Source: Butyribacter intestini (GTDB lineage Bacteria; Bacillota; Clostridia; Lachnospirales; Lachnospiraceae). Taken from it: a stretch of DNA of 64,000 nt. The notes beneath the pieces were generated by a model. That model made no database searches, had not been told where the DNA came from, and saw only the letters and a program-made list of their open reading frames with translations. The translations under genes and the position numbers were made by a program. The DNA is taken from positions 124,001-188,000 of the forward strand of contig LLKB01000001.1 of NCBI GenBank assembly GCA_001414325.1. The letters are read 5' to 3'. This document shows positions 42,953 to 53,352 of the stretch, piece by piece (positions within the stretch are counted from its first letter, which is position 1; every line of letters begins with the position of its first letter).

Positions 42953-44410
42953 TTATTTAAGTCGTTTTAAAACTTCAAGCGTAAATTTCCATGTTCTTAT
43001 GACACTTTCTATTGAAAGTCTTTCTTTAGCCGTATGAATATCATAGATTGCAGGACCAAATGATACGCAGTCGAGTCCGGGAAGTTTTTCAGAGAAAAGA
43101 CCACACTCAACACCGGCATGAAGTGCATTGATAATAGGTTTGTAACCGTACTGTTCTTCAAATACTTCAGACATTACATCTCTAAGATGTGATTCCTTTT
43201 TAAATTCCCATGCAGGATATTCACCAAAGTTTGTGATATAGCCGCCAAGTGAGTCCATAAGACATGAAATCATATCCATAAGCATAAACTTTTCACTGCT
43301 TACGCTGCTTCTGATAGAAAAGCTTGCCTGCATCTCATTTTCAGTGGTTTTTAATATGCCCATGTTAAGGGAAGTCTGAACAAGCCCGTCAATATCGTGA
43401 CTCATGCGGTGAACACCACCCGGAAGATTTACAAGAGCTGTGATAAACGCTTTAGTAGACTGTTTTGTCATTGCATCGGCGGAAGTGTTGTCGCTAAATG
43501 ATACCGTGGCTGAAAGTGATGGGTCTGTGACAGCATATTCATGTTTGTAAGTATCGTTCATTTCTGAGACTGAAGAAGAAAAAGCATCTTTTACACCGGC
43601 GTCTGTCAGAATAAGAATAGCAGTTGTCTTGTTAGGTATGGCATTATCCTTAAGACCACCGTTGACACTCACAAGACTAAAATCATATTTCTTAGAAAGA
43701 GCATATAAAGTTCTTCCCATAAGTCTGTTTGAGTTTGCCCTGTCTTTGTTTATCTCTGTACCTGAATGTCCTCCGACAAGACCTGAAATTGTAATCTCAG
43801 CCGTAAGTCCATTTGTTTTTTCAAATGTGAGAGGGAGATGTGCAGTAGTAGAAACACCGCCGGCACAGCTTACAAGAAGTGAACCCTCATCTTCTGAGTC
43901 AAGATTTAACATTATTCTTGATTTTAGAGGGGAACAGTCAAGACTTGCGGCTCCGAGCATACCGATTTCTTCATCAACAGTAAAAACAGCCTCGATAGGA
44001 GGATGAGGAATATCTGTTGAATCGAGTATTGCAAGTGCAAAAGCGACAGCAATACCATCATCACCGCCGAGGGTTGTGCGGTCGGCATGAATATCGTCCC
44101 CATCAACGATAAGGGAAAGTCCGTCTTTTTCAAAGTCTATATCACAGTCATGCTCTTTCTCACATACCATGTCAAGATGCCCCTGGATGATAACGGATGG
44201 AGAGTTTTCATACCCGTTTGTTCCGTCTTTCCAGATAATGATATTGTTAGACTCGTCCTGTGAATATTTTAAATTGTGCTCTTTGGCAAAAGAAACGCAG
44301 AAATCGCTTATCTGCTTAGTGTTTCTTGAACCGTGTGGTATAGAGCATATCTGTTCAAAATAATTAAATACTGATTTTGGTTCTAAATTTGATAAAATAT
44401 TATTACTCAA
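42953..44410 (-). CDS. pepD: aminoacyl-histidine dipeptidase (peptidase M20)
   Basis: The 485-residue protein is a PepD-type M20 metallopeptidase: GHLDMVCEKEHD (metal His and Asp), TTLGGDDGIAVAFA (bridging Asp), TVDEEIGMLGA (general base Glu and metal Glu), and HAGVECGLF near the end. It cleaves dipeptides such as carnosine-like X-His. The start is TTG 44410, seven bases after GGAGGTAG on the minus strand; a longer frame from 44440 runs over that site. Standard length for the family. Confidence 0.92.
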   Translation of the reverse strand: MSNNILSNLEPKSVFNYFEQICSIPHGSRNTKQISDFCVSFAKEHNLKYSQDESNNIIIWKDGTNGYENSPSVIIQGHLDMVCEKEHDCDIDFEKDGLSLIVDGDDIHADRTTLGGDDGIAVAFALAILDSTDIPHPPIEAVFTVDEEIGMLGAASLDCSPLKSRIMLNLDSEDEGSLLVSCAGGVSTTAHLPLTFEKTNGLTAEITISGLVGGHSGTEINKDRANSNRLMGRTLYALSKKYDFSLVSVNGGLKDNAIPNKTTAILILTDAGVKDAFSSSVSEMNDTYKHEYAVTDPSLSATVSFSDNTSADAMTKQSTKAFITALVNLPGGVHRMSHDIDGLVQTSLNMGILKTTENEMQASFSIRSSVSSEKFMLMDMISCLMDSLGGYITNFGEYPAWEFKKESHLRDVMSEVFEEQYGYKPIINALHAGVECGLFSEKLPGLDCVSFGPAIYDIHTAKERLSIESVIRTWKFTLEVLKRLK

Positions 44411-44570
44411 AATGCTACCTCCAAAAAATTGATATATCATTATATTTGTGCCAAAAGGTGTTTTGCCTCTTGCATTATATTACAAATATACCACAAAAAT
44501 AAATCAAAACAAGTGGATTTGTGCATGATTAAGTAAATATTTGGAATGATAAGAAAAAGTTAATTTTTAA

Positions 44571-44620
44571 TAGTGTTATGAGCAAGCAGCAGAGTATATT
44601 ATGAAAATCTGACGGACTGC
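44571..44620. repeat. family B dispersed repeat, diverged
   Basis: TAGTGTTATGAGCAAGCAGCAGAG begins like the family B copies at 44748 and 53193, then diverges. Confidence 0.5.
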
Positions 44621-44651
44621 ATATGTTCGACAAGATTTAACACTATCAAGG

Positions 44652-44728
44652 AAGTCCCACACTTGTATTGCATAGAGCAATAAGTGGTGGGACTTTCTTG
44701 TATCAGGAGGGGATAAGCCCCTTCTGAT
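44652..44728. terminator. two consecutive hairpins between pepD and the asparaginase
   Basis: Hairpin one: AAGTCCCAC (44652-44660) with GTGGGACTT (44687-44695) and inner TATTGC/GCAATA, followed by TCTT. Hairpin two: ATCAG-AGGGG (44702-44712) with CCCCT-CTGAT (44718-44728). The first could end transcription. Both lie in the gene-free stretch 44411-44855. Confidence 0.5.
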
Positions 44729-44747
44729 ATGTTGCGATAGCAGCTAA

Positions 44748-46061
<1,314 letters not shown>

Positions 46062-46132
46062 GAAGATAAGTTCTGACTGATATTGCACAAATTTGATAGT
46101 TGCTGTCAGTTTATGCTTTAATGAATTTATTT

Positions 46133-46180
46133 TAACACTATCAGGCAGGAGCAGAGCGGATTGTAAGTATCTGCTTAACT
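46133..46180. repeat. family B dispersed repeat
   Basis: TAACACTATCAGGCAGGAGC then AGAGCGGATTGTAAGTATCTGCTTAACT, just before the ribosome binding site of the deacetylase gene. Confidence 0.65.
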
Positions 46181-46200
46181 TTGATTTTAGGAGGAATTTT

Positions 46201-47433
46201 ATGAATAGAAAGAAAAAAATAATATGCATTGTGTTGTGCATTGCAATGGTCGTGACGGTAAGCGGCGGTTTTAACAAAAAAATATCACCAAAACATATTT
46301 TTGCATACTCTGAAAATATGGTAAATACGGCACAGGTGGCAAGTGATGCAGCTATACAGACAGAAATGCCTGTTACAAAGACAGCGACACCGGGGGCGGC
46401 AGAGCCGTCTGAAACAACATCGGGCGGTGTCATAATAGCACCGACGATAAAACCTGATTATGTGGTTGCACCTACTATCAAACCGACAGTAAAGCCGACA
46501 AAAAGTCCTAACAGCAGTAAGAACGGATTTGTTGTAAATGCAAATGGCAGGTATTATTATAAAGATGGAAAAATGGTAAAAAACAAGTGGATGAAGATAG
46601 ATGGAAAGAAATACTACTTCAAAAGCAATGGAGCGGCGGCGATAGGCTATAGGAACATCAACGGAAAAGGTTATTATTTTACAAGCAGTGGTGTGATGTA
46701 CACGGGATTTGTGAATATCAACGGAAAGAAATATTATTTTGGAAAAAACGGTGTCAAGGTATGCAGCAAAAAGAAGATAGGCAGATATATGTGCTATTTT
46801 AGAAAGTCCGGGGCATTGTATAGAAAGATTAATACAAAAAAGAAACTTGTTGCACTTACATACGATGACGGTCCGTCAAAAAATACAAATACCATTCTTA
46901 ATATATTGAAAAAGAATAATTCAGTTGCAACATTTTTTGAGGTTGGAAACAGGATAGCATCGTATAAGAGCATCGTTAAAAAGATTGACAGGATGGGCTG
47001 TGAGATTGGAAATCATACATATGGACACAAAATTCTTACCGGATGCAGCAGGGCAGAGATAAAAAAACAGATAAACGGCACAAACAATGTTCTTAAAAAA
47101 GTAATTGGGAAAAAGACTATCATTACCAGACCGCCCGGAGGAAATCATAGTGCTGTTATTGATAAGATAATAAACACACCAGTCATCATATGGTCGCTTG
47201 ATACCAAGGATTGGAAGAACAGAAATGCCGCAATGGTGACAGATGCCGTCTTGAAAAATATTAAAGATGGTGATATTGTTCTTATGCATGACTTATACAA
47301 AAGTACGGCAGATGCATCGAAAAAGATAATACCGACACTTGTAAAAAGAGGGTATCAGCTAGTGACGGTAAGTGAACTTTCAGATTGCAGAAAAGCAATG
47401 AAAAAGGGCAGTTCCTACAGTGCGTTCAGATAA
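46201..47433 (+). CDS. exported polysaccharide deacetylase with cell-wall-binding repeats
   Basis: The 410-residue protein starts with a signal peptide (about 1-30), a Thr/Pro linker (about 55-100) and three or four choline-binding-type repeats (GRYYYKDGKMVKNKW, KKYYFKSNGAA, KGYYFTSSGV). The NodB domain (about 220-400) has TYDDGP, GNHTYGH and RPPGG, the metal and catalytic motifs. It probably removes acetyl groups from wall peptidoglycan or another glycan while bound to the wall. AGGAGG precedes ATG 46201; an extension to 46093 would run through a repeat. Confidence 0.9.
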   Translation: MNRKKKIICIVLCIAMVVTVSGGFNKKISPKHIFAYSENMVNTAQVASDAAIQTEMPVTKTATPGAAEPSETTSGGVIIAPTIKPDYVVAPTIKPTVKPTKSPNSSKNGFVVNANGRYYYKDGKMVKNKWMKIDGKKYYFKSNGAAAIGYRNINGKGYYFTSSGVMYTGFVNINGKKYYFGKNGVKVCSKKKIGRYMCYFRKSGALYRKINTKKKLVALTYDDGPSKNTNTILNILKKNNSVATFFEVGNRIASYKSIVKKIDRMGCEIGNHTYGHKILTGCSRAEIKKQINGTNNVLKKVIGKKTIITRPPGGNHSAVIDKIINTPVIIWSLDTKDWKNRNAAMVTDAVLKNIKDGDIVLMHDLYKSTADASKKIIPTLVKRGYQLVTVSELSDCRKAMKKGSSYSAFR

Positions 47434-47469
47434 AAATATTATCAATAAAATTGAAAGGCGTGAGATAAA

Positions 47470-47949
47470 ATGGGTAAGGAAGTTAAGACAAATGCAGTTC
47501 GTATTCTAGACAGAAATAAGGTTGAATATGAACTTAACAAATACGAATGTGATGATTTTAAGGATGGCGTGTCGATAGCAGATATGCTTGAACAGAGTTA
47601 TGATATGAGTTTTAAGACGCTCGTTACGGTCGGAAAAAGCGGCAAATATTATGTTTTTGCGATTCCTGTTGACAAAGAGATAAACATGAAGAAAGCTGCG
47701 AAAGAAGTCGGTGAGAAGAATATAGAGATGGTGCATGTAAAAGACATAAATGCCGTTACGGGATATATAAGAGGCGGCTGCACACCGATAGGAATGAAGA
47801 AAAATTATCCGACGGTCATAAATGAGAGTGCAAAAGAGCATGAGAAGATAATTGTCAGTGGAGGAAGATTAGGACTCCAGATAATTTTGAAACCGGATGA
47901 TCTTGTGAAAGTCACTAATGGAAGATATGCGGACATTATTATGCACTGA
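47470..47949 (+). CDS. ybaK: Cys-tRNA(Pro) deacylase, YbaK family
   Basis: The 159-residue protein matches YbaK/EbsC: KTLVTVGKSGKYYVFAIP, KAAKEVGEKNIEMV and GYIRGGCTPIGMKK. It hydrolyses wrongly charged Cys-tRNA(Pro) in the cytoplasm. Start ATG after GAAAGG. It lies close behind the deacetylase gene. Confidence 0.9.
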   Translation: MGKEVKTNAVRILDRNKVEYELNKYECDDFKDGVSIADMLEQSYDMSFKTLVTVGKSGKYYVFAIPVDKEINMKKAAKEVGEKNIEMVHVKDINAVTGYIRGGCTPIGMKKNYPTVINESAKEHEKIIVSGGRLGLQIILKPDDLVKVTNGRYADIIMH

Positions 47950-47953
47950 TTTG

Positions 47954-48026
47954 TATCTGCAAAACTGATTATAGGTTGTGTTATAGCTGCATAATTTAAT
48001 TTTATATAAAGAAAGTTTCGCAGATA
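47954..48026. repeat. family C repeat, short form
   Basis: TATCTGCAAAACT (47954-47966) is an inverted copy, with one mismatch, of AGTTTCGCAGATA (48014-48026), around ATTATAGGTTGTGTTAT. Confidence 0.65.
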
Positions 48027-48074
48027 TATGAATTTGGATAAGAAGTGTAGTAGGATTTTTAGAAGGAGATTAAT

Positions 48075-48698
48075 ATGAGTGATAGAGAACATGTAAGAGG
48101 TATGAAGAAGCAGACGGACAATAAATTTTTGAATATGTACGAGTTAAATGCCGTGGATAGGAATGGCAGGGAGCATCCGTATTATTTTGCAACGAGAAGA
48201 AAAGACGGTGACCTTATGTGCCAGACGGGTGAACTGAAAGCAGATGGTACGGTTATTTATGCGGTGCTTAAGGATGATCCGGAGAAGATTGTTCTTGTGA
48301 GACAGTACAGATATCCTATAAACAAGTATATTTATGAGCTTCCGGCTGGTCTTATTGATGAGGGCGAAACATCTGAGCAGACTGCAATAAGGGAGATGAA
48401 AGAGGAGACAGGGCTTACATTTGAGCCGTTTACCGATTATGATGACTGTCTTAAAAGACCATTTACGCAAAATCAGGGTATGTCAGATGAATGTGATACT
48501 GCCGTGTTTGGTTTTGCCACAGGCGAGCCGTCTAATTCAGGCAATGAAGCATCAGAGGACATTGAGGTGGTTATTGCAGATAAGGCAATGGTAAAGAAGA
48601 TATTGAAAGAGGAGATTGCGACTATAAGAGGTGCATATCTTCTTATAAATTTTCTTCACAGTGATAAAAATGACCCGTTTGCTTTTTTGAAGATTTAA
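48075..48698 (+). CDS. Nudix hydrolase, ADP-ribose pyrophosphatase type
   Basis: The 207-residue protein has the Nudix box GLIDEGETSEQTAIREMK then EETGL, preceded by VRQYRYPINKYIYELPAG, the pattern of ADP-ribose pyrophosphatases. It would split ADP-ribose or related nucleotide sugars. AAGGAG precedes the ATG. The final product may differ. Confidence 0.88.
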   Translation: MSDREHVRGMKKQTDNKFLNMYELNAVDRNGREHPYYFATRRKDGDLMCQTGELKADGTVIYAVLKDDPEKIVLVRQYRYPINKYIYELPAGLIDEGETSEQTAIREMKEETGLTFEPFTDYDDCLKRPFTQNQGMSDECDTAVFGFATGEPSNSGNEASEDIEVVIADKAMVKKILKEEIATIRGAYLLINFLHSDKNDPFAFLKI

Positions 48699-48745
48699 TA
48701 CTATTAAGCAGGTCTGCTGCTTCGATTGCAAGCATCTGCTTGATA
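48698..48745. repeat. family B dispersed repeat, diverged
   Basis: ATACTATTAAGCAGGTCTGC then GATTGCAAGCATCTGCTTGAT follows the family B pattern. Confidence 0.5.
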
Positions 48746-48795
48746 TAAAAATCATAACATTTTTGCAAATGCTAAAATAAATTCAGAGGTGGAAG

Positions 48796-50889
48796 ATGAG
48801 AAGTAAAATAAAACAGACGATAAGTGTAATTTTATGCCTTTCTATGATATTAGGTATGACAGGTTGTGGAAAGAAAGTTAAAAAAGAGCCAAAGCCGAAG
48901 CCAAAGGTGACAATTTCAACAAAAAAAGGAAGTGCACAGGCGGGCGGAAAAGGTGATGGACAGGCAGATTCGCCTATAGTGATAGGCTGTGATAAGTTAA
49001 ATAAAAACTTTAATCCGTTTAGTGCTAAAAGTGCAGGTGACAAAGAGGTAGTAAGACTTACACAGGCATATCTTGTCACAAATGACAGAGCAGGAAAACC
49101 GGTTTATAAAGGTGTCGAGGGAGAAGTAAGGCTCTACAATGATAATGGGTACACTTATTATGGTCCCGCTGATATATCGGTACAGTATAGAAAGAAGAAA
49201 AACAGAACGGTTTATACGATAAAGCTTGATGATGATTTGCTTTTTAGTGACGGCGAAAATGTAACGGCAGATGATGTTATTTTTTCGTTATATGCATTTT
49301 GTGATAAATCTTATAAGGGCGATGAGAAGATAGGTAAACAGAAAATAACGGGACTTCAAAAATACAGGAAAAATAAAAAAGTCAGAAAAATATCAGGAAT
49401 AAGAAAGACCGGAAAATACAGTCTTACCCTGACAACAGACGGTTACAGTGATGATACAATAAAAGCATTGCAAATACCGATATGTCCGCTGCATTATTAT
49501 GGTGATGAGTCGAAATATAATTATAAAAAAGGCAGATTTGGATTTAAAAAAGGTGATATATCATCAGTTCGTGCGAATAAGAGATCTCCTATGGGAGCAG
49601 GACCGTACAGATATGTAAAATACGAAAAAAAGATAGTTTATTACACCTACAATGAGCTTTATTTTAACGGCTGTCCTAAAACGGCATTTGTGCAGATAAA
49701 GGAAATGTCAGGTATTCTAAAAAAAGCAAACAAGCGTGTTGCTAAAGTTATAGCGGAGGAAAAAAAGGCAGAAGCAGCAGGTGAAGATGAAAAGACTCAG
49801 GACAACAATGAAGATGCCAAAGCAGGAGACGATAAGGCAAAAGACGAAAATGCATCTGACGAAGAAACTGTTAATCATGTTGCGGAAGTGACAGAGGTAA
49901 CGGAGGGAACAGTTGATGTATTGGACAGAAACATCAGCGGAGATGACCTTGAGTGGATAGCAAAAGCGAACTCAAATGGGAAATTATACGGTTCAGATAT
50001 AAATACAAGTTTTACTTCTGATAAGAAATTCAGTTATGTAGGAATAAATGCAAAGAATGTGCGTGTCGCAAACAAGAGTGAGTCTGAACAGTCAAAAGCA
50101 CTCAGGAAAGCGATAGCTTCTGCTATAAGTGCACAGAGGATACAGAGGGCAGAAGAACTTGCAGGTAAGGTAAAGATATTAAATTATCCTTACACATCAG
50201 AATCATGGCTTTCACCAAATACAGGTGATGAGGATTATAATAGGGCATACAGTGACACAATAGATGGCGAAGAAATATATAATGATGATATGACAGACGA
50301 AGATAAAAGGATAGCGGTCAAGGATGCAGCCACTAAATATCTTGAAAAAGCAGGATACACATTTAAAGACGGTGTTTTGGAAAGTATTCCGGTGGGAGCA
50401 TCTAAAACATACAGGATATATGTTGAAAATGGAAGAAAAAATATGCTCTATCCGATGATAAAAGAAACATCTGCATTGCTTAAAGATATAGGGGTTAACC
50501 TTAAGATTGTATCAGTAACAAAAAAACAGATGAATTCAAAGAAATTTATAAATAAAGCACAGTTGTGGTGTGCTGAAACAGATACATCATACGGATACAG
50601 CCTCTATAAAAAATATATGTCAAAGACAAATATGTTTGGAATTAAGATACCTGAATTTTCAACATATCTTAAAAAGACCGATGCCACCGTAAAAATGGGG
50701 AGAAAACAAAAGCTTTATAAAAAAGTCTTTAACAACATACTTGAGCAGGCAGTAGAAGTGCCGGTATTTCAAAAACAAAAAGCCACATTGTTTAGTGCAA
50801 AGAGAATAAAAATGAGCACTGTGACAAAAGATACAACGGCTTACTATGACTGGATAAATGAAATTCAAAATGTTGAGATGAAGGAGTAG
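48796..50889 (+). CDS. peptide/oligopeptide-binding lipoprotein (SBP_bac_5 type)
   Basis: The 697-residue protein has a lipoprotein signal with lipobox LGMTGC (Cys about 27), then a solute-binding domain of the OppA/DppA type: LDDDLLFSDGENVTADDVIF, GAGPYRYVKY and AIASAISAQRIQRA. A long acidic, Lys/Glu-rich insertion (about 315-375) interrupts it. It should hold peptides outside the membrane for an ABC importer, but no permease genes are adjacent. The 61-residue DUF951 gene starts five bases after its stop. Confidence 0.8.
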   Translation: MRSKIKQTISVILCLSMILGMTGCGKKVKKEPKPKPKVTISTKKGSAQAGGKGDGQADSPIVIGCDKLNKNFNPFSAKSAGDKEVVRLTQAYLVTNDRAGKPVYKGVEGEVRLYNDNGYTYYGPADISVQYRKKKNRTVYTIKLDDDLLFSDGENVTADDVIFSLYAFCDKSYKGDEKIGKQKITGLQKYRKNKKVRKISGIRKTGKYSLTLTTDGYSDDTIKALQIPICPLHYYGDESKYNYKKGRFGFKKGDISSVRANKRSPMGAGPYRYVKYEKKIVYYTYNELYFNGCPKTAFVQIKEMSGILKKANKRVAKVIAEEKKAEAAGEDEKTQDNNEDAKAGDDKAKDENASDEETVNHVAEVTEVTEGTVDVLDRNISGDDLEWIAKANSNGKLYGSDINTSFTSDKKFSYVGINAKNVRVANKSESEQSKALRKAIASAISAQRIQRAEELAGKVKILNYPYTSESWLSPNTGDEDYNRAYSDTIDGEEIYNDDMTDEDKRIAVKDAATKYLEKAGYTFKDGVLESIPVGASKTYRIYVENGRKNMLYPMIKETSALLKDIGVNLKIVSVTKKQMNSKKFINKAQLWCAETDTSYGYSLYKKYMSKTNMFGIKIPEFSTYLKKTDATVKMGRKQKLYKKVFNNILEQAVEVPVFQKQKATLFSAKRIKMSTVTKDTTAYYDWINEIQNVEMKE

Positions 50890-50894
50890 TAAAG

Positions 50895-51080
50895 ATGGCA
50901 GACAAGGTTGAACTTAAGATAGGCGACATAATAAAGATGAAAAAGCCGCATCCCTGTGGAACAAACGCATGGGAGATAAAGCGTGTCGGAATGGATATAA
51001 GACTTTGCTGCACCGGCTGCAATCATCAGGTTATGCTTCCGAGAAAACAGGTAGAAAAAGGTTTTAGAGGTTTCGTATGA
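50895..51080 (+). CDS. DUF951 protein
   Basis: The 61-residue protein has the DUF951 signature: MKKPHPCGTNAWEIKRVGMD, RLCCTGCNHQVMLPR. Two Cys pairs suggest zinc or nucleic acid binding; function is unknown. It overlaps nothing and is closely linked to the lipoprotein upstream and the rpsF operon downstream, a common clostridial arrangement. Confidence 0.88.
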   Translation: MADKVELKIGDIIKMKKPHPCGTNAWEIKRVGMDIRLCCTGCNHQVMLPRKQVEKGFRGFV

Positions 51081-51088
51081 AAAAATGC

Positions 51089-51117
51089 TTGCATGAGATA
51101 AAAAAATGTGGTATGAT
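51089..51117 (+). promoter_or_regulatory. promoter of rpsF-ssb-rpsR
   Basis: TTGCAT (51089-51094) and TATGAT (51112-51117), 17 bp apart. The leader of about 130 bases includes a TGTGTT/AACACA stem near 51170 and may carry ribosomal autoregulation. Confidence 0.6.
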
Positions 51118-51254
51118 AAGAAACTGTGATACGTTAAATTTTTCCTTGCTCTTTTCTGTTAGGACAAAGTGTGTTGAAACACATCGATTTTGAATTATCA
51201 CACAAAGTCGGCGTCATGAAGAGAGCCAGAGACCAAAAGGAGGTACAGACAGCT

Positions 51255-51542
51255 ATGAACAAATATGAATTAGCATTAGTTGTCAATGCAAAGATCGAGG
51301 ACGATGCAAGAGTAGCTACTGTCGAGAAGGCAAAAGAATATGTCACAAAATTCGGCGGTAACATTACAAATGTTGAGGAATGGGGCAAGAAGAAACTTGC
51401 TTACGAAATTCAGCATATGAAAGAAGGATTCTACTACTTCATCCAGTTTGATGCAGAAGCAGATGTTCCTGCACAGCTTGAGCAGGCAGTCCGCATCATG
51501 GACAATGTTCTCAGATACTTATGCGTTAGACAGGAAGCATAA
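51255..51542 (+). CDS. rpsF: 30S ribosomal protein S6
   Basis: The 95-residue protein begins MNKYELALVVNAK and has WGKKKLAYEIQHMKEGFYYF. S6 pairs with S18 on the small subunit. AGGAGGT lies about ten bases before ATG 51255; the frame extends upstream to 51171 without support. Confidence 0.95.
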   Translation: MNKYELALVVNAKIEDDARVATVEKAKEYVTKFGGNITNVEEWGKKKLAYEIQHMKEGFYYFIQFDAEADVPAQLEQAVRIMDNVLRYLCVRQEA

Positions 51543-51562
51543 GAAAGGAAGGTGTTTCCTTC

Positions 51563-52027
51563 ATGAATAAGGTTATTTTAATGGGACGTCTGACAAGAGA
51601 TCCTGAGATAAGATATTCAGCGGGAGAAAATCAGACAGCCGTTGCAAGATATACACTTGCAGTAGATCGTAGATTTAGACGCCAGGGAGATGAGCAGACA
51701 GCAGACTTTATCAACTGCGTAGTATTTGGCAGAGGTGCAGAGTTTGCAGAGAGATATCTTCATCAGGGCACAAAGATTGTAGCAACAGGTCGTATCCAGA
51801 CAGGAAGCTACACAAACAAAGATGGCAATCGTGTTTATACAACAGATGTAGTTGTAGAGGAACAGGAATTTGCTGAGAGTAAGGCAGCAGCATCAGAGAA
51901 TGCAGGCGGTGGATACCAGCAGGCTGGGGCCGCAGCTCCAACAAGACCGGAACCTACTCAGGCAGCAGGTGACGGATTTATGAACATTCCGGATGCCATC
52001 GAAGAGGAATTACCATTTAAGTGTTAA
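51563..52027 (+). CDS. ssb: single-stranded DNA-binding protein
   Basis: The 154-residue protein has the OB fold start MNKVILMGRLTRDPEIRY, then FINCVVFGR. A Gly/Ala-rich tail leads to the acidic end EEELPFKC. The usual SSB tip ends in LPF; here KC follows it, which may weaken or change partner binding. Order rpsF-ssb-rpsR is standard. Confidence 0.95.
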   Translation: MNKVILMGRLTRDPEIRYSAGENQTAVARYTLAVDRRFRRQGDEQTADFINCVVFGRGAEFAERYLHQGTKIVATGRIQTGSYTNKDGNRVYTTDVVVEEQEFAESKAAASENAGGGYQQAGAAAPTRPEPTQAAGDGFMNIPDAIEEELPFKC

Positions 52028-52069
52028 TGTTTATCAAAACATTACGGAAAAATTAAGGAGGATTTCGAC

Positions 52070-52330
52070 ATGGCTTACAATAAGAGCGATAGAGATGGCG
52101 CAAGAAGAAGACCTATGCGTAGAAGAAAAAAGGTTTGTGCTTTTTGTGCAGATAAAGAGCATGATGTAATTGATTATAAAGATGTAAACAAGTTAAAGAG
52201 ATATGTCTCTGAAAGAGGAAAAATTCTTCCTAGAAGAATTACAGGAAACTGTGCTAAGCATCAGAGAGCTTTAACAGTTGCAGTTAAGCGTGCAAGACAC
52301 GTTGCAATTATGCCTTATACAACAGACTAA
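52070..52330 (+). CDS. rpsR: 30S ribosomal protein S18
   Basis: The 86-residue protein has [19 protein letters not shown] and [17 protein letters not shown]. Two or three Cys suggest the zinc-binding type. AGGAGG precedes the ATG. Confidence 0.95.
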   Translation: MAYNKSDRDGARRRPMRRRKKVCAFCADKEHDVIDYKDVNKLKRYVSERGKILPRRITGNCAKHQRALTVAVKRARHVAIMPYTTD

Positions 52331-52353
52331 TTTTTGTGTGATTTACACAATTG

Positions 52354-52395
52354 AAAAAAGAACCATTGTATCTTTTGATATGATGGTTCTTTTTG
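52354..52395 (+). terminator. terminator of the rpsF operon
   Basis: AAAAAGAACCAT pairs with ATGGTTCTTTTT (52355-52394), with inner TATC/GATA. Confidence 0.9.
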
Positions 52396-52532
52396 ATTTA
52401 ATGATAAAGTTATATTATAACTCTATTAAAATGCTTTGATAATAAAAATATTATTGAAAAAGATTGATTATTAATGATATAATTAAAGCGTTGCTTAAAG
52501 ATATTAACAGAATTTTGAGGGAGGGAGAAGCC

Positions 52533-53120
52533 ATGTTTACGATTGCGATACATCCACCGTTGTTTTGTGTAGCGTTTTTGGTTGTTTTTATCATAACATT
52601 TTTAGTCAGGATTATAAAAAGAGAACACAGGATTAGACTGTGTTACATAGGGATTATTGAGTTATATATCATGTTGCTGATAAGTGTAACGATTTTTCCT
52701 ATCAGAATAATTCCGTCTGAAATGAGAACTGGTAAAAACAGCATCTTGGATTTTTGCCAGTTAATACCCTTTAAAGATATTATTGATATTGTTAAGAATA
52801 GTGGAATTATAAATATACAGTTGATAGGAAACATTATACTGTTAATGCCAATGCCTGTTCTTATAGGGTATTTAAGTAAAAAAGTTAATTATAAAGTATT
52901 ATTTTTTAAATCAATATTATTTTCATTTGGGATTGAGATAATACAGCTTATCATTGACAAACTGCTGTCTTATCCGAGCAGAATATTTGATGTGGACGAT
53001 ATTATACTTAATGGAATTGGAATTTTAATAGGTATGATTATTTTTAAAATATTAAAAGAACAGCAAAAAATTTATGATTTCATAGGGGAGAAAATTGTCT
53101 GGAATACACAAAAACAATGA
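52533..53120 (+). CDS. VanZ-family membrane protein
   Basis: The 195-residue protein has four or five membrane segments and VanZ-like motifs: LIPFKDII, NIILLMPMPVLIGYL and SRIFDVDDIILNGIGILIG. VanZ proteins give low-level teicoplanin resistance in some hosts, but most chromosomal members have no known role. The start is ATG 52533 after GGGAGGGAG. Confidence 0.8.
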   Translation: MFTIAIHPPLFCVAFLVVFIITFLVRIIKREHRIRLCYIGIIELYIMLLISVTIFPIRIIPSEMRTGKNSILDFCQLIPFKDIIDIVKNSGIINIQLIGNIILLMPMPVLIGYLSKKVNYKVLFFKSILFSFGIEIIQLIIDKLLSYPSRIFDVDDIILNGIGILIGMIIFKILKEQQKIYDFIGEKIVWNTQKQ

Positions 53121-53192
53121 TAAAATACACGAAAAATTAAATGCGTAATAAAATATTATGGCATTGTTCACAAACTACATATAATAAATTGA

Positions 53193-53240
53193 TAGTGTTA
53201 TGAGCAAGTCGTAGAGCGTATCAGAAATATAAGCTTGATT
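53193..53240. repeat. family B dispersed repeat, diverged
   Basis: TAGTGTTATGAGCAAGTCGT then AGAGCGTATCAGAAATATAAGCTTGATT, before a terminator. Confidence 0.55.
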
Positions 53241-53244
53241 ATAA

Positions 53245-53279
53245 CCAGCCCGGCGGTTTGTCTGCCGGGCTGGCTTTTT
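53245..53279. terminator. GC-rich terminator
   Basis: CCAGCCCGGC (53245-53254) pairs with GCCGGGCTGG (53264-53273), then CTTTTT. It separates the convergent VanZ and MerR genes. Confidence 0.9.
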
Positions 53280-53352
53280 AAGTAATAGGAAATTGCTTGG
53301 ATCATAGAGCGATTCTTGCAGAGGTAAAACACTGTTTTTGCCTTTTTATACA

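Noticed and set aside
42953-44440. ATG start of PepD at 44440
   Set aside because: The Shine-Dalgarno site GGAGGTAG lies inside that extension and points to the TTG at 44410.
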